The notes beneath the pieces were generated by a model. It was not told the DNA's origin. It searched no databases and saw only the letters and a program-made list of their open reading frames with translations. The position numbers were made by a program, and so were the translations under genes. 64,000 nt of DNA from JAJDAT01 sp964570665 (lineage in GTDB: Bacteria > Nitrospinota > Nitrospinia > Nitrospinales > JAJDAT01), in assembly GCA_964570665.1 (NCBI GenBank), contig CAZMZH010000001.1, forward strand, positions 542,858 to 606,857, written 5' to 3'. Positions 17,106 through 26,459 of the stretch are shown piece after piece; the stretch's first letter is position 1; each line of letters begins with the position of its first letter.

Positions 17106-18953
17106 ATGACAAAAAAGACTGAAAATAATCAAAATTTTTCTCTTTTAGACGCCATACCTGAAGGATTGTTCGTTTTAAATAAAGAACTTAAAGTTCTTTT
17201 CTGGAACAACATTCTTGAAGATTGGACAAATATTTCAAGAAAGGATATCGTTGACAGCGACATAAAAGATTTTTTTCCTCATTTGATTAAACCTCCTTAC
17301 GTTGATTCTTTGCCACAAGTATTTGGTGGCGGAGATCCCATCCTTTTCTCTTCGGATTCACATAAAAGTTTCATTAAGTCCTACTTGCCAAATGGAAAAC
17401 ACCGGGTCTTACAAACTATCGTTACGGCTATTAGAGATACAGAGGACGCCTCTAAGTTTAACGCTTTATTTACGCTACAAGACGTTACCGATTCAACCGA
17501 AAGACTTCTAGAATATAAGATTCTTCATGAAAAAACAAAAAAAGCGGAAGAAGCGATAAAAACCTCCAAATTAGACGCAGAATCCGCCAACCGCGCCAAG
17601 AGCGAATTTTTAGCCAACATGAGTCATGAGATCCGTTCTCCAATGAACGCTATTTTAGGGTACGCTCAAATATTAAAAAGGAAAAAATTAGACGATGAAA
17701 ACCAAAAATCTGTTAACAACATTCTTTCTAGTGGAGATCATCTTCTTACTCTGATTAACGACATTCTCGATATTTCAAAAATTGAAGCTGGGAGAATGGA
17801 AACAAATTATGAAGATTTTGACTTAGTCGAATTGATTCGATCTCTGGAAGTGATGTTTCAGCCAAAATGCGATTTCAAAAAACTTAAATTCACAGTCAAT
17901 GGTCTAGGCGAAAATACTATTTTAGTCAATGGAGATAACACCAAAATCAAACAGGTTTTGATCAATCTTCTCTCCAATGCCGTTAAGTTTACCGACTCTG
18001 GCAAGATTCAACTCGACGTTCACTCTAACAACAGCGAATATCGATTCGAAGTTATCGACACTGGCTTGGGCATTCCTAAAAAAGCTCAAAAAAACATCTT
18101 TGACCCATTTAAGCAAGAGCGAGAAGGCGTTTTAAAAGGCGGTACTGGCCTAGGTTTGGCAATCGCCAAAAGACAAGTTGAGCTTATGGACGGAAAACTT
18201 GAGCTCATTTCAGCTGATGAAAAAGGAACCCAGTTTTCTCTGACCCTTCAGCTGCCTCCAGCCTTAGAATCTTGTGTTTCTCAATCAAAAAGCGAAAAGG
18301 AAGTAAAGCGGTTATCCGCTGGTTATCATGTAAAAGCATTGGTGGTCGACGATATAAAAATGAACCGGGAAGTTTTGGAAAATATTCTTCAAGAAGTTGG
18401 GATTGAGGTTATCACTGCGGAAAACGGTCAAGAAGCGGTAAACTTGGTTCGAGAGTTTTTACCCGACATTGTTTTTATGGATATACGAATGCCCGTTATG
18501 AACGGACTCGACGCCATGAAGATAATTAAGAGTGAATATTCAAGCCAACTGGTGAAAGTAGTGGCGATTACGGCTTCCGTTTTGGATAACCATCGAAAAT
18601 TAGTGATTGAGCTAGGCGCCGACGATTTCATTTCAAAGCCTTTCAAACTTGAGGATATCTTCAGTTGTATTAAAAAATTGCTATTAGTCGAATATGACTA
18701 TCAAGACAATATTGCTAGCGAGTCAAAAGAATCGGAACTTTCAAAAATAGATTCTTCGAATATTTCTTTCTCAAAAGCCCTTCATTCTGAATTAATTGAA
18801 GCCGCCAGACTTCACAGTTTAACTCAACTTGACAAACTACTTTTAGAATTAGAAAAAGAAAACAACGGGGAAGTTTATTCGACTCATATTAAAACCTATA
18901 TGTCCAAATATGACATGCAAGGATTACTTGAATTCTTAGGAGAGACTACTTAA
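17106..18953 (+). CDS. Soluble hybrid sensor histidine kinase (PAS-HisKA-HATPase-REC)
   Basis: The 615-aa protein has no membrane segment. Residues about 10-130 form a PAS-like sensor (LDAIPEGLFVLNKELKVLFW), followed by a coiled coil. The HisKA box FLANMSHEIRSPMNAILGYA holds the phospho-histidine near residue 178. The ATPase has the N box QVLINLLSNAVKF, G1 DTGLGIP and G2 GGTGLGLAI. A receiver domain follows (LVVDDIKMNREVL, phosphosite in IVFMDIRMPVMNG, Lys in FISKPF). The last 60 residues (SELIEAARLHSLTQLDKLLLELE) form an extra helical tail. The C-terminal half closely resembles that of the kinase at 26460-29240, so the two are paralogues. The signal and final output are unknown. Confidence 0.92.
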   Translation: MTKKTENNQNFSLLDAIPEGLFVLNKELKVLFWNNILEDWTNISRKDIVDSDIKDFFPHLIKPPYVDSLPQVFGGGDPILFSSDSHKSFIKSYLPNGKHRVLQTIVTAIRDTEDASKFNALFTLQDVTDSTERLLEYKILHEKTKKAEEAIKTSKLDAESANRAKSEFLANMSHEIRSPMNAILGYAQILKRKKLDDENQKSVNNILSSGDHLLTLINDILDISKIEAGRMETNYEDFDLVELIRSLEVMFQPKCDFKKLKFTVNGLGENTILVNGDNTKIKQVLINLLSNAVKFTDSGKIQLDVHSNNSEYRFEVIDTGLGIPKKAQKNIFDPFKQEREGVLKGGTGLGLAIAKRQVELMDGKLELISADEKGTQFSLTLQLPPALESCVSQSKSEKEVKRLSAGYHVKALVVDDIKMNREVLENILQEVGIEVITAENGQEAVNLVREFLPDIVFMDIRMPVMNGLDAMKIIKSEYSSQLVKVVAITASVLDNHRKLVIELGADDFISKPFKLEDIFSCIKKLLLVEYDYQDNIASESKESELSKIDSSNISFSKALHSELIEAARLHSLTQLDKLLLELEKENNGEVYSTHIKTYMSKYDMQGLLEFLGETT

Positions 18954-19091
18954 ACGGATCGAAATTCCCGGTTTAAATAAAAAGACTTCTCCGTTTAGCG
19001 GATTAAAAACGATTGAGGTTCTAGGAGAAGAAACTAAATAATTCTTGTAATCTTAAGGCTTTTAAATCATTAAGCCGGTTCGGTTTTTATT

Positions 19092-22000
19092 CTAACGGTA
19101 GCTTTTTCCTAAATAAGCGCGCAATGCAGGCGGGAATGTTCTGCGAATTAAAGCTTGTTGAATTTCTATATCACCGTCTCCAATGTCTGCCAAATATTTT
19201 ATTTCTTTAGCCTCTAACAGGGCGATAGGAATACCATCTCGATATAAAACGCGGTTTCCGGAAACTCTCGCCACCTTCTTTCCGGGTAGAATGATTCCAA
19301 GCATATTTAATGGGTCGGAAGCGGCTAAAACCAAAAGTTGAGATCGTTTTTTTTCTTTTGAAATTTGTCGTAGCCGATCGACTGTTTCCGGTAAAGCAAA
19401 CTGTTCGCCAATGGCGCCGGCCACAAAACGCCCTCCTCTAATTTCTCCTTTTAATTCCATGCGGCGAAGCGCTTGGACAAGTATTCTCCAGGGAGGAGAA
19501 AAAACCTCTTTTTCAAGAACTTGCTTAAATAAAACACCCCAACGCTTCAAATAAACAAAAATCAATCGTTCCATTTGGTCGTTATCTAGTGGCATTATCT
19601 CTGTTTCGGTTGAGATTAGCGACCATCTCCCAGCTCGTTCCATTCCATAAACGCTTGTACGCGTTCGTCGCGATCGATTGCCATTCAATTTGTGAGAACT
19701 AGGCGTGAGCAAAGCTCGCAAACCTGTAAAATTATCGGAGGTCACCCGTCCGGCGGCTACGAGTTCGCCAATTCCCTCTTCAACTTGTGTTTTTAATAAT
19801 CGAGTCCGTTTAACTATATCGTTAAAGAAACTCGCCCCCCGGCTATCAAGATCATTTCTAATCAAGTTAGCGTTGCTACTTAGAGACAATGGTTCCTTTT
19901 GATTTGCCATTAGCGCTCGCCATATATCCATATTATTTCTGGAAAGCAGATTGATAGGCGTACTTTTGATAGCTCCAGATCGCTTACTCTCGTTAATCGC
20001 CGTCTTTGTATGATAAAACCTCCCCCACACGAAACTGCCGCTCATGCACAACATATCTAACCAATTGGGGTCGTAGCGATCAATCCGAGCGGGTAAAATA
20101 TCCGCTTCCCAAGCGGCAGCGGGAGTCGTTATCCCTTCAAGCCGTCCCAACGCTTTTTCCAATGAATCTAAACCGGTAGGTAATGGCTCCATGCTGACCT
20201 CGTGTCGATCAAACAAAAACCGCATATAATCTTGTAGCGAAACTGGTTGAACGCTTCGTCGGTGGATGTCGATAGTGTATCGATGAATACGTTGCAGTAA
20301 TCTTCGCTCGCACCATTCCTCTTTTTCAGACCCTGGCGTGTAATGGCCTCGAAAGGCGAAACCTTCGGTTTCAAGGGCTAGCAAAGCCAATTCCATTTCT
20401 TTTTCTGGCAACCCAATATCTTGAGCCAATCTCTCAACGGTAACCGGTCCTAACCCTTCCAATCTACCGCGCACAATTTCACGGAGCGCAAATTCTTTTG
20501 ACCAATTTTCTTTCTCCAACCAATCGGGTAATTCAAGATTATGGCCAATTTCAAATTCTTCGAAAACAGCTTTAAATTGAGTTAATCTTTCTGCCGCAAT
20601 CCATAACGTACTCTGATTGACGATAAATTTAGTCGCTCTATTAAAGTCAATCAATATTTCAAAAAACGCTGCATAAGAATTTTCTCCATCTCCTCTATCT
20701 CCTTCTTCTTCCGTCATAAAACCAAGTAAAAGAAGAGCGTCATGAAGTTCGTCCACATTTCTAACATCGGGCCAAGCCTCTTCTTGCACTCTGCGAACCG
20801 CTTCGCCATCGAGCGAGCCAAACTCGGAAGCCTCTTTGGGGTCTAACCACCTTCGATTGCGGATGGCGTTTGTTCTCCTTTCTTCAAAAGGCGCATCGTC
20901 TAAAAATGCATAAGGGCGAGCGTTAATAATTTCTTGAGCGAATGGAGAAGGTTCCCGAAGATCTTTTGCAATCATTTCTAATTCTTTATTTTCAACTTTC
21001 GAAATAAGTTCTTCTAACTCTTCAATATCCATCGCCTCGGTGAGACAATCATGGACCGTTTGTTTAACGAGAGGATGATCTGGTATTTCGCGCGCTCCTT
21101 GAATATTTTCCAAACAAGCAATTTGATCTGGAAAAACTTGAGCCACCAAATCTTCCGCTTGCATCCTTTGTAATTGTGGCGGAACGCGCTTTCCGCTCCT
21201 ATTGCGCTGAATGGCCAAAGCCCTGGTGGCATTCCAACGCCATCGAACTTCAAACATGGGAGCGTCCAATAAAGCTTGCGAAAGAACATCGCGCAATGTT
21301 TTTTCTTTTAAGAACCCGAAAACTTCGTCCAAAGCAAAGCTATGAACAGAACCCAAAGAAATCACAATACTGTCTTCATTTGCCGCCGCTTGTAATTCAA
21401 AATTAAACGCCCTGCATAGCCTCTTACGCAGAGCCAGGCCCCATCCCTTATTAACTCGACTTCCAAAAGGAGAGTGGACCACTATATGTGTGTCGCCAAC
21501 TTCGTCAAAAAACCTCTCCAACACAATCCTTTCTCTTGTAGGCATACCGCCCAACGCATTTTGCCCCGCCAGTAAATATAGAACCAGTTGTTCGGCTCCA
21601 AAAGCGGTCAAACCAATTTCTTCAACAAGCCACTGAGCTGCCCGATTCTTTCTTGCGTCGCCATTATCAGTATCGTCGTCTAGAAAACGACTGATTTCAG
21701 AACGCAATCGCGAAACCGCTTCGGACAACTCTCTCGTTCGCCCTGGTCCCTCGCCAAACCAAAAGGGTATGGTCGGAGGCATTCCTTTTGCGTCGCGAAC
21801 TCGAACATTAAGCCCTTCAATACGAATCATTTGCCAGCAATGACTGCCTAAAGCAAAAATATCTCCAGGAAGCGATTCAAGCGCAAAATCCTCATTTAAC
21901 GAACCCACTACGATATTTTCTGGGTCGAGAACGACATTGTAGTCAAACATATCGGGAATAGCGCCACCATTAGTTAACGCCGTAAGTCGAGCGTTTTTCC

Positions 22001-23450
22001 TGGCCTTTACCCTGTTATTTATAGCGTCTAAATATAAAAATGCGCCTCTGCGCCCGCGACGTGTCGTAAACCCTTCGCTCAACATTTTAATAATGGAAAA
22101 GAATTCTCCTTCACTCAAATCTCTATAGGAAAAAGCGCTCGAAAAAACTTTATATAAAGCGTCGATATCCCATTCTCCTCCCGATACTTCGGCGATAATT
22201 TGTTGAGCCAATATATCGAGCGGTTTCTCTGGAGGTTTGATTTTGTCCAACTCTCCTCTCCGCACACAATCAAGCAATGCGGCGCATTCCACTAAGTCTT
22301 CCCGAGTCAAAGGGAATAAAATTCCTTTTGGGGTACCTCCAACCGAATGACCGCTGCGTCCTACTCTTTGTATAAACGCGGCAATGCTCTTTGGCGAAGC
22401 GAACTGCACAACCAAATCGACAGAACCAATATCGATTCCCAGTTCCATTGAAGCCGTAGCAACCAAAACTTTAAGTTTTCCAACTTTGAGCCTTTGCTCG
22501 GCCGAATGACGATGTTCTTTACTCATGCTTCCATGATGCGACGAAACGTGGTCTTCTCCAATCTGATCGGCAAGGGCTAAAGCGAGACGTTCCGCTAATC
22601 GCCTGGTATTTACAAAAATTAATGTGGTTTCGTGTTTTCCAATAAGTTCGACCAATCTTTTATAAAGCTCAGACCAGGCTTCATTACTCATTACGGCAGT
22701 CAGAGGGGATTGCGGCACTTCTAAACTCAATTCAAGTTTTCTTCGGAGACCGGTATCTATCAGTTTGCAATTGGGTTTTCCATCGCAAATATTTTTATTT
22801 CCTACTAGAAATTTCGCAACGGTCTCTATAGGTTTTTGCGTCGCTGAAAGACCTATCCGTTGTAAGGGATTCTCAAGCAAAGCTTCTAAACGTTCTATCG
22901 ATAGCGCCAGGTGCGAACCTCTCTTGTCGCCTAACAATGCGTGTATCTCATCGACAATCAACGTTTGGACGCTTTTCAGCATGTTTCTACCGTTATCGCT
23001 GGTCAACAAAAGATAAAAAGATTCTGGCGTAGTCACAAGAATATGAGGAGGTTTTTTGATCATCTTTTGCCGTTCGCTTTGACTGGTATCTCCACTTCTA
23101 ACGGCAACCGTGATATCGATTTTAGGAAGGTTTAATCGAGTCAGTTCTTCTTTAATTCCTGCGAGAGGAACTTCTAAGTTTCTGTGTATATCGTTGCTCA
23201 GGGCTTTAAGCGGAGAAATATAAAGTACATGGGTTTGATCTGTTAAAACATTGGCCAAGCCTCTAGCGATCAAATCGTCAATAGCCGCATAAAAAGCAGC
23301 CAGAGTTTTCCCGCTTCCCGTCGGAGCCGCGATCAATGTATGATCTCTATTCTTGATACATGGCCAGGCTTGGGATTGAGCCTCAGTAGGATTACCCAGT
23401 GTATTTTCAAACCACGTTCGTGTAGAAATGTGAAAATCGCTTAAAGGCAT
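19092..23450 (-). CDS. lhr: Lhr-type large ATP-dependent DNA helicase
   Basis: Lhr proteins are superfamily 2 3'-to-5' helicases linked to DNA repair. At 1452 aa this is the full-length form. Two RecA-like domains carry Walker A AAPTGSGKTLAAF near residue 40, DEIH (VDEIHALLGDKRGSHLALSIERLEAL), the SAT motif (GLSATQKP) and motif VI QRVGRSGHSVGG. The winged-helix and beta-barrel domains of the Lhr core follow, then a C-terminal region (from about residue 880) typical of long Lhr. It appears monocistronic: a gap of over 100 bp separates it from the upstream TPR gene, and that gap holds a degenerate repeat. None of the nuclease partners often found beside lhr are seen here. Confidence 0.93.
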   Translation of the reverse strand: MPLSDFHISTRTWFENTLGNPTEAQSQAWPCIKNRDHTLIAAPTGSGKTLAAFYAAIDDLIARGLANVLTDQTHVLYISPLKALSNDIHRNLEVPLAGIKEELTRLNLPKIDITVAVRSGDTSQSERQKMIKKPPHILVTTPESFYLLLTSDNGRNMLKSVQTLIVDEIHALLGDKRGSHLALSIERLEALLENPLQRIGLSATQKPIETVAKFLVGNKNICDGKPNCKLIDTGLRRKLELSLEVPQSPLTAVMSNEAWSELYKRLVELIGKHETTLIFVNTRRLAERLALALADQIGEDHVSSHHGSMSKEHRHSAEQRLKVGKLKVLVATASMELGIDIGSVDLVVQFASPKSIAAFIQRVGRSGHSVGGTPKGILFPLTREDLVECAALLDCVRRGELDKIKPPEKPLDILAQQIIAEVSGGEWDIDALYKVFSSAFSYRDLSEGEFFSIIKMLSEGFTTRRGRRGAFLYLDAINNRVKARKNARLTALTNGGAIPDMFDYNVVLDPENIVVGSLNEDFALESLPGDIFALGSHCWQMIRIEGLNVRVRDAKGMPPTIPFWFGEGPGRTRELSEAVSRLRSEISRFLDDDTDNGDARKNRAAQWLVEEIGLTAFGAEQLVLYLLAGQNALGGMPTRERIVLERFFDEVGDTHIVVHSPFGSRVNKGWGLALRKRLCRAFNFELQAAANEDSIVISLGSVHSFALDEVFGFLKEKTLRDVLSQALLDAPMFEVRWRWNATRALAIQRNRSGKRVPPQLQRMQAEDLVAQVFPDQIACLENIQGAREIPDHPLVKQTVHDCLTEAMDIEELEELISKVENKELEMIAKDLREPSPFAQEIINARPYAFLDDAPFEERRTNAIRNRRWLDPKEASEFGSLDGEAVRRVQEEAWPDVRNVDELHDALLLLGFMTEEEGDRGDGENSYAAFFEILIDFNRATKFIVNQSTLWIAAERLTQFKAVFEEFEIGHNLELPDWLEKENWSKEFALREIVRGRLEGLGPVTVERLAQDIGLPEKEMELALLALETEGFAFRGHYTPGSEKEEWCERRLLQRIHRYTIDIHRRSVQPVSLQDYMRFLFDRHEVSMEPLPTGLDSLEKALGRLEGITTPAAAWEADILPARIDRYDPNWLDMLCMSGSFVWGRFYHTKTAINESKRSGAIKSTPINLLSRNNMDIWRALMANQKEPLSLSSNANLIRNDLDSRGASFFNDIVKRTRLLKTQVEEGIGELVAAGRVTSDNFTGLRALLTPSSHKLNGNRSRRTRTSVYGMERAGRWSLISTETEIMPLDNDQMERLIFVYLKRWGVLFKQVLEKEVFSPPWRILVQALRRMELKGEIRGGRFVAGAIGEQFALPETVDRLRQISKEKKRSQLLVLAASDPLNMLGIILPGKKVARVSGNRVLYRDGIPIALLEAKEIKYLADIGDGDIEIQQALIRRTFPPALRAYLGKSYR

Positions 23451-23507
23451 AGAATAAAATTATTGTTAGTTATTTTTTAAATTGTAGTTAAAAAAACTTA
23501 AAAAAAA

Positions 23508-23550
23508 CGAGATCCCTCGACAAGTTCGGCATGAGGGGCCGTTGGTACTT
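23508..23550 (-). repeat. Degenerate dispersed intergenic repeat copy
   Basis: The text CGAGATCCCTCGACAAGTTC near 23508 and the following GGCATGAGG resemble the CGAGATCCTTCG...ATGACA elements at 52037-52290 and 53317-53404. It lies between convergent-free, same-strand genes. The orientation is uncertain because the copies are degenerate. Confidence 0.4.
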
Positions 23551-23561
23551 TACTTAAAAAG

Positions 23562-25319
23562 CTAGTTTACAATTTTAAAAACGAATATATCTCCGTCTAC
23601 CCATTGTTCTTTTTCCTTACGTAACTCCGCCGACTTCCTTAAAAGTAATTCAAACCCCAAACCGCTAGCCGCTTCTTCTATAAAAGATTTGTTATGAGCG
23701 TAACGCCCGGTCTGACGAATATGATAATCGCCTTTGTCGCAACTTTCTGTGGATAAAACAAATATAGCTTCATTAGCGGCAACTTTCTTTATTTTTTCAA
23801 AAAGTGGAATTGGGTCGCCAAGGTAAATCAAAACATCTGCGGCAATAAATAAATCAAACGCCTCCTTAGTTTCGGTCAAAAACATCAATATATCGCATTC
23901 ATTCAGGACATCGTAAATTCCTTTTTCTTTTGATTTCTCTATCATATTTGGCGACAAATCGACTCCCGTTAAGCGCTCTACAATAGAAATAAACGCTTCT
24001 CCAGAAAGACCCGTACCACAACCTAAGTCTACTCCGTTTTTAAACTTACAATCGTTTGGTAAAATAGAATCGCAAGTATCGCGCATTAGTCTAGGCGCTT
24101 TATACTGAAGGTTTTCGACAAGATGCCGTTCAAATCGTCTTGAAAACTCGTCAAAGAAATTGCGTACATAATCAGAAGGGGCTGTAGACGGCGTCTTTCC
24201 AGTAAGAGCGGAAGTTAAAAATTCAATTTTTGAAGCTTCAACCTTCAATCCATTTTTATCAAAATTTTCTAAAACAACTCCACCTTCAGACACATTATTT
24301 CCCTCGCCAATCAAAAATGCCTGGGATGATAACGTTACCGCCTTTTCTAAATCTCCTTGAGATTTAACTAAATCTGCAAAATAATATTGCGCCTCTCCAT
24401 AATTGGGATCTAATTCGACAGCCCTTTGGTATTCAACAAGCGCTTCGTCAACTCTCTCCCATTGTTGAAAAATTCCCGCCATTTTATAATGAGCCTTGGA
24501 AAAATTTGGGTTAATTTCGATAACTTGACGATAGCAATCGCTCGCCAAATCCAAATTCTCCAAACTCTCAAAAACCAAACCTAAATTAAAATGAGCTTCA
24601 AAAAAATGTGGACTAATTTTGATCGCGCAACGATAGAATTTAATCGCTTCGTCTATTTGCCCAAGTTCCGAAAGAACATTTGCTAAATTATAAGGGGCTT
24701 GATCAAGGTTTGCGTTTGCTACCATTGCTTTTCGAAAACAAACGGACGCTTCTTCCATACGTCCCATTTCCTGTAATACATTTCCTAAATCGTTTTGGAT
24801 CCGAGCGTTTTGCGGAGACGCTATTAAGATTTGATTGTAAACATATTCAGCTTCTTCTAGCTGACCCTCTTTGTGAAAATGGAAAGCTAAATAGTTTGGA
24901 TCTTGACCTGATTCAATCGAATGACGGTAAGCTTTAGCCGCTAACCGACCTTCTCGTTTGGTTTGGTCTTTTCGGTTTTTCTTTTTATCAGGTTGGGACG
25001 ATTTAAGAGCGAGAGCATTTTGAAAAAAGTTAAAGGCTTCTTCGTCTTTTTTTTGCGCCTTTAGCGCTAACCCTAAATTGTAAAAAAAATAGGCGTTCTG
25101 AGGATCGTTTTGTATCGCTTTAAAAATTTTTAACGCGGCTTCTTCAAAGTCTTCTAAACGATAATCAATTACTCCCGATAGGTGGAGGGTGTTATAACAA
25201 TCGGGACGATTGGTAAGAATTTGTTCGCAAATTTCACTGGCATGACTTAAATCGCCTTTTCTAAAACTATCAAAGGCCTTTAGAAACCTTTCATCTAGTT
25301 CGAAATCGACGTCATTCAT
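23562..25319 (-). CDS. TPR-repeat protein with C-terminal SAM-dependent methyltransferase domain
   Basis: The 585-aa protein begins with tetratricopeptide repeats across about residues 12-335 (EICEQILTNRPDCYNTLHLSG, AIKFYRCAIKISPHFFEAHFNLG and others). After a linker comes a class I methyltransferase domain. Motif I is GVDLGCGTGLSGEAF near residues 430-445, the acidic end of strand 2 is TGVDLSPNMIEKS, and FIAADVLIYLGDP matches motif IV. The TPR part probably selects a protein or glycan partner for methylation; the substrate is unknown. Upstream on the same strand, with gaps of 16-43 bp, lie a 57-aa membrane protein, an isoprenylcysteine-methyltransferase-like protein and a 59-aa protein, so these four may be one operon. 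Confidence 0.88.
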   Translation of the reverse strand: MNDVDFELDERFLKAFDSFRKGDLSHASEICEQILTNRPDCYNTLHLSGVIDYRLEDFEEAALKIFKAIQNDPQNAYFFYNLGLALKAQKKDEEAFNFFQNALALKSSQPDKKKNRKDQTKREGRLAAKAYRHSIESGQDPNYLAFHFHKEGQLEEAEYVYNQILIASPQNARIQNDLGNVLQEMGRMEEASVCFRKAMVANANLDQAPYNLANVLSELGQIDEAIKFYRCAIKISPHFFEAHFNLGLVFESLENLDLASDCYRQVIEINPNFSKAHYKMAGIFQQWERVDEALVEYQRAVELDPNYGEAQYYFADLVKSQGDLEKAVTLSSQAFLIGEGNNVSEGGVVLENFDKNGLKVEASKIEFLTSALTGKTPSTAPSDYVRNFFDEFSRRFERHLVENLQYKAPRLMRDTCDSILPNDCKFKNGVDLGCGTGLSGEAFISIVERLTGVDLSPNMIEKSKEKGIYDVLNECDILMFLTETKEAFDLFIAADVLIYLGDPIPLFEKIKKVAANEAIFVLSTESCDKGDYHIRQTGRYAHNKSFIEEAASGLGFELLLRKSAELRKEKEQWVDGDIFVFKIVN

Positions 25320-25336
25320 TTGAACTTTCTTTCGTT

Positions 25337-25510
25337 TTATTCTTTTTTGGAATTTCCGGAAAACTTTTCAATGTTTTCCTGTAAAGGAGCCGACCGGTTT
25401 GGAGTCGGGTCTATTAAAGGCCAAATAAGAATAAATAAAATAAAACTTATAACAATAATACCAATTACAAAACCGATCCAATCAAAAAACGAAAATTTTT
25501 CCTTGCTCAT
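25337..25510 (-). CDS. Small single-pass membrane protein (57 aa)
   Basis: This is an intact 57-codon frame starting MSKEKFSFFDWIGFVIG at ATG 25510. It has one strong transmembrane segment at about residues 11-33, then a Pro-rich turn (WPLIDPTPN) and a short charged tail. It fits between its neighbours with 16- and 17-bp gaps, as a real operon member would. No family is recognised. A subunit or stabiliser for the neighbouring methyltransferases is possible but is inference only. Confidence 0.6.
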   Translation of the reverse strand: MSKEKFSFFDWIGFVIGIIVISFILFILIWPLIDPTPNRSAPLQENIEKFSGNSKKE

Positions 25511-25526
25511 TATCCTCTACTACATT

Positions 25527-26030
25527 TTATTTAGTATTAATGTAATGATTCCATGGTTCTTTCATGGGCAACCAACGAGGAACATTTCTTTGATATTCTA
25601 AATAAGAATCGCCGAACCTAGCTGTCAACTCGGGTTCTTCAATTAAAGGCACATAAATCAAATTTGCCGTCACAAAAAACAGTCCCCAACCCAACAGCAG
25701 ATACGATTTAAAAAAAATCGCTTCCCCAAATAAAACAAAAAAGACCCCAATCATCATTGGGTTCCTTACAAATCTATAACATCCTTTACCGACAAAGTTT
25801 TTTGGCGGATCGTACGGAGCAGGAGTTCCATTTCCATAGCCAGAAAACAATGCCACTGTTTGGTAAATAATAACAATCCCAAAAATTATTAATATCCCCC
25901 CAAACACGAGCGAAAACCATGAAAAATAAAAAACATCTTTTTCCAACCAAACCAATACGAAAGGAACGGTTCCCATCACGTTGAATGGAAAAATAAAAAA
26001 AGCAATTATTAGGCTTTTAGTAATATTCAT
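25527..26030 (-). CDS. Isoprenylcysteine carboxyl methyltransferase (ICMT)-like membrane protein
   Basis: The 167-aa protein has about four hydrophobic segments and the conserved C-terminal motif region of the ICMT/PEMT methyltransferase family: GCYRFVRNPMMIGVFFVLFG, and the acidic pair in PLIEEPELTARFGDSYLEYQRNVPRWLP. In bacteria such proteins methylate small lipophilic or lipid substrates using S-adenosylmethionine; the true substrate is unknown. I start it at ATG 26030 rather than the upstream TTG at 26045. The downstream TPR-methyltransferase gene and two small genes share the strand and short spacing. Confidence 0.82.
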   Translation of the reverse strand: MNITKSLIIAFFIFPFNVMGTVPFVLVWLEKDVFYFSWFSLVFGGILIIFGIVIIYQTVALFSGYGNGTPAPYDPPKNFVGKGCYRFVRNPMMIGVFFVLFGEAIFFKSYLLLGWGLFFVTANLIYVPLIEEPELTARFGDSYLEYQRNVPRWLPMKEPWNHYINTK

Positions 26031-26073
26031 GAAAACCCGATACAAAAAAACTTTACGGCATTAACAACTTCTA

Positions 26074-26253
26074 TCAGGTATTAGAGTCTTCATTTTTCTT
26101 GTCTCGCGTTTCTTCAAAGGCATGTTTCTGCTTAAATCGTTTTAATAGTAATTTCGCAGAATCGCTCTTTCTATCAAAAGGCAATGCATGCCGTTGCCCT
26201 TTCCGGTCAACCAGCTTTGTTTTTTCTTCCTTTGGATGTTTATTTTCTTCCAT
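26074..26253 (-). CDS. Small charged protein (59 aa)
   Basis: This frame from ATG 26253 encodes 59 residues starting MEENKHPKEEKTKLVDRKGQ. It is highly charged, with Lys, Glu and Arg making up a large share, and has no hydrophobic segment. The central part RHALPFDRKSDSAKLLLKRF looks ordered, so the frame reads as protein-like. It lies 43 bp upstream of the ICMT-like gene. No family is recognised. It could be a small nucleic-acid-binding or regulatory protein, or a chance frame. Confidence 0.45.
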   Translation of the reverse strand: MEENKHPKEEKTKLVDRKGQRHALPFDRKSDSAKLLLKRFKQKHAFEETRDKKNEDSNT

Positions 26254-26459
26254 TCAACTTATCTCAAATTAAATTTAAAAACTTATTTTATCATTTTTCA
26301 AGAACTCTATTAACAGGAAAGACACAGGAAGATTAAATACTAACGGATAGGATTTCTTTTTTAAAAAAATTAAAGAAGGAGAGGAAGTAATTCAATTTTT
26401 GATTCAGAAAAATTCCCTTTTCAAAAAACTATATAGATATTTTTTTATAATTCATTCTA

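Noticed and set aside
25320..25601. Plus-strand frame of 93 codons next to the TPR-methyltransferase
   Set aside because: It lies antisense over two tightly packed minus-strand genes (25337-25510 and the start of 25527-26030), which have better starts and spacing.
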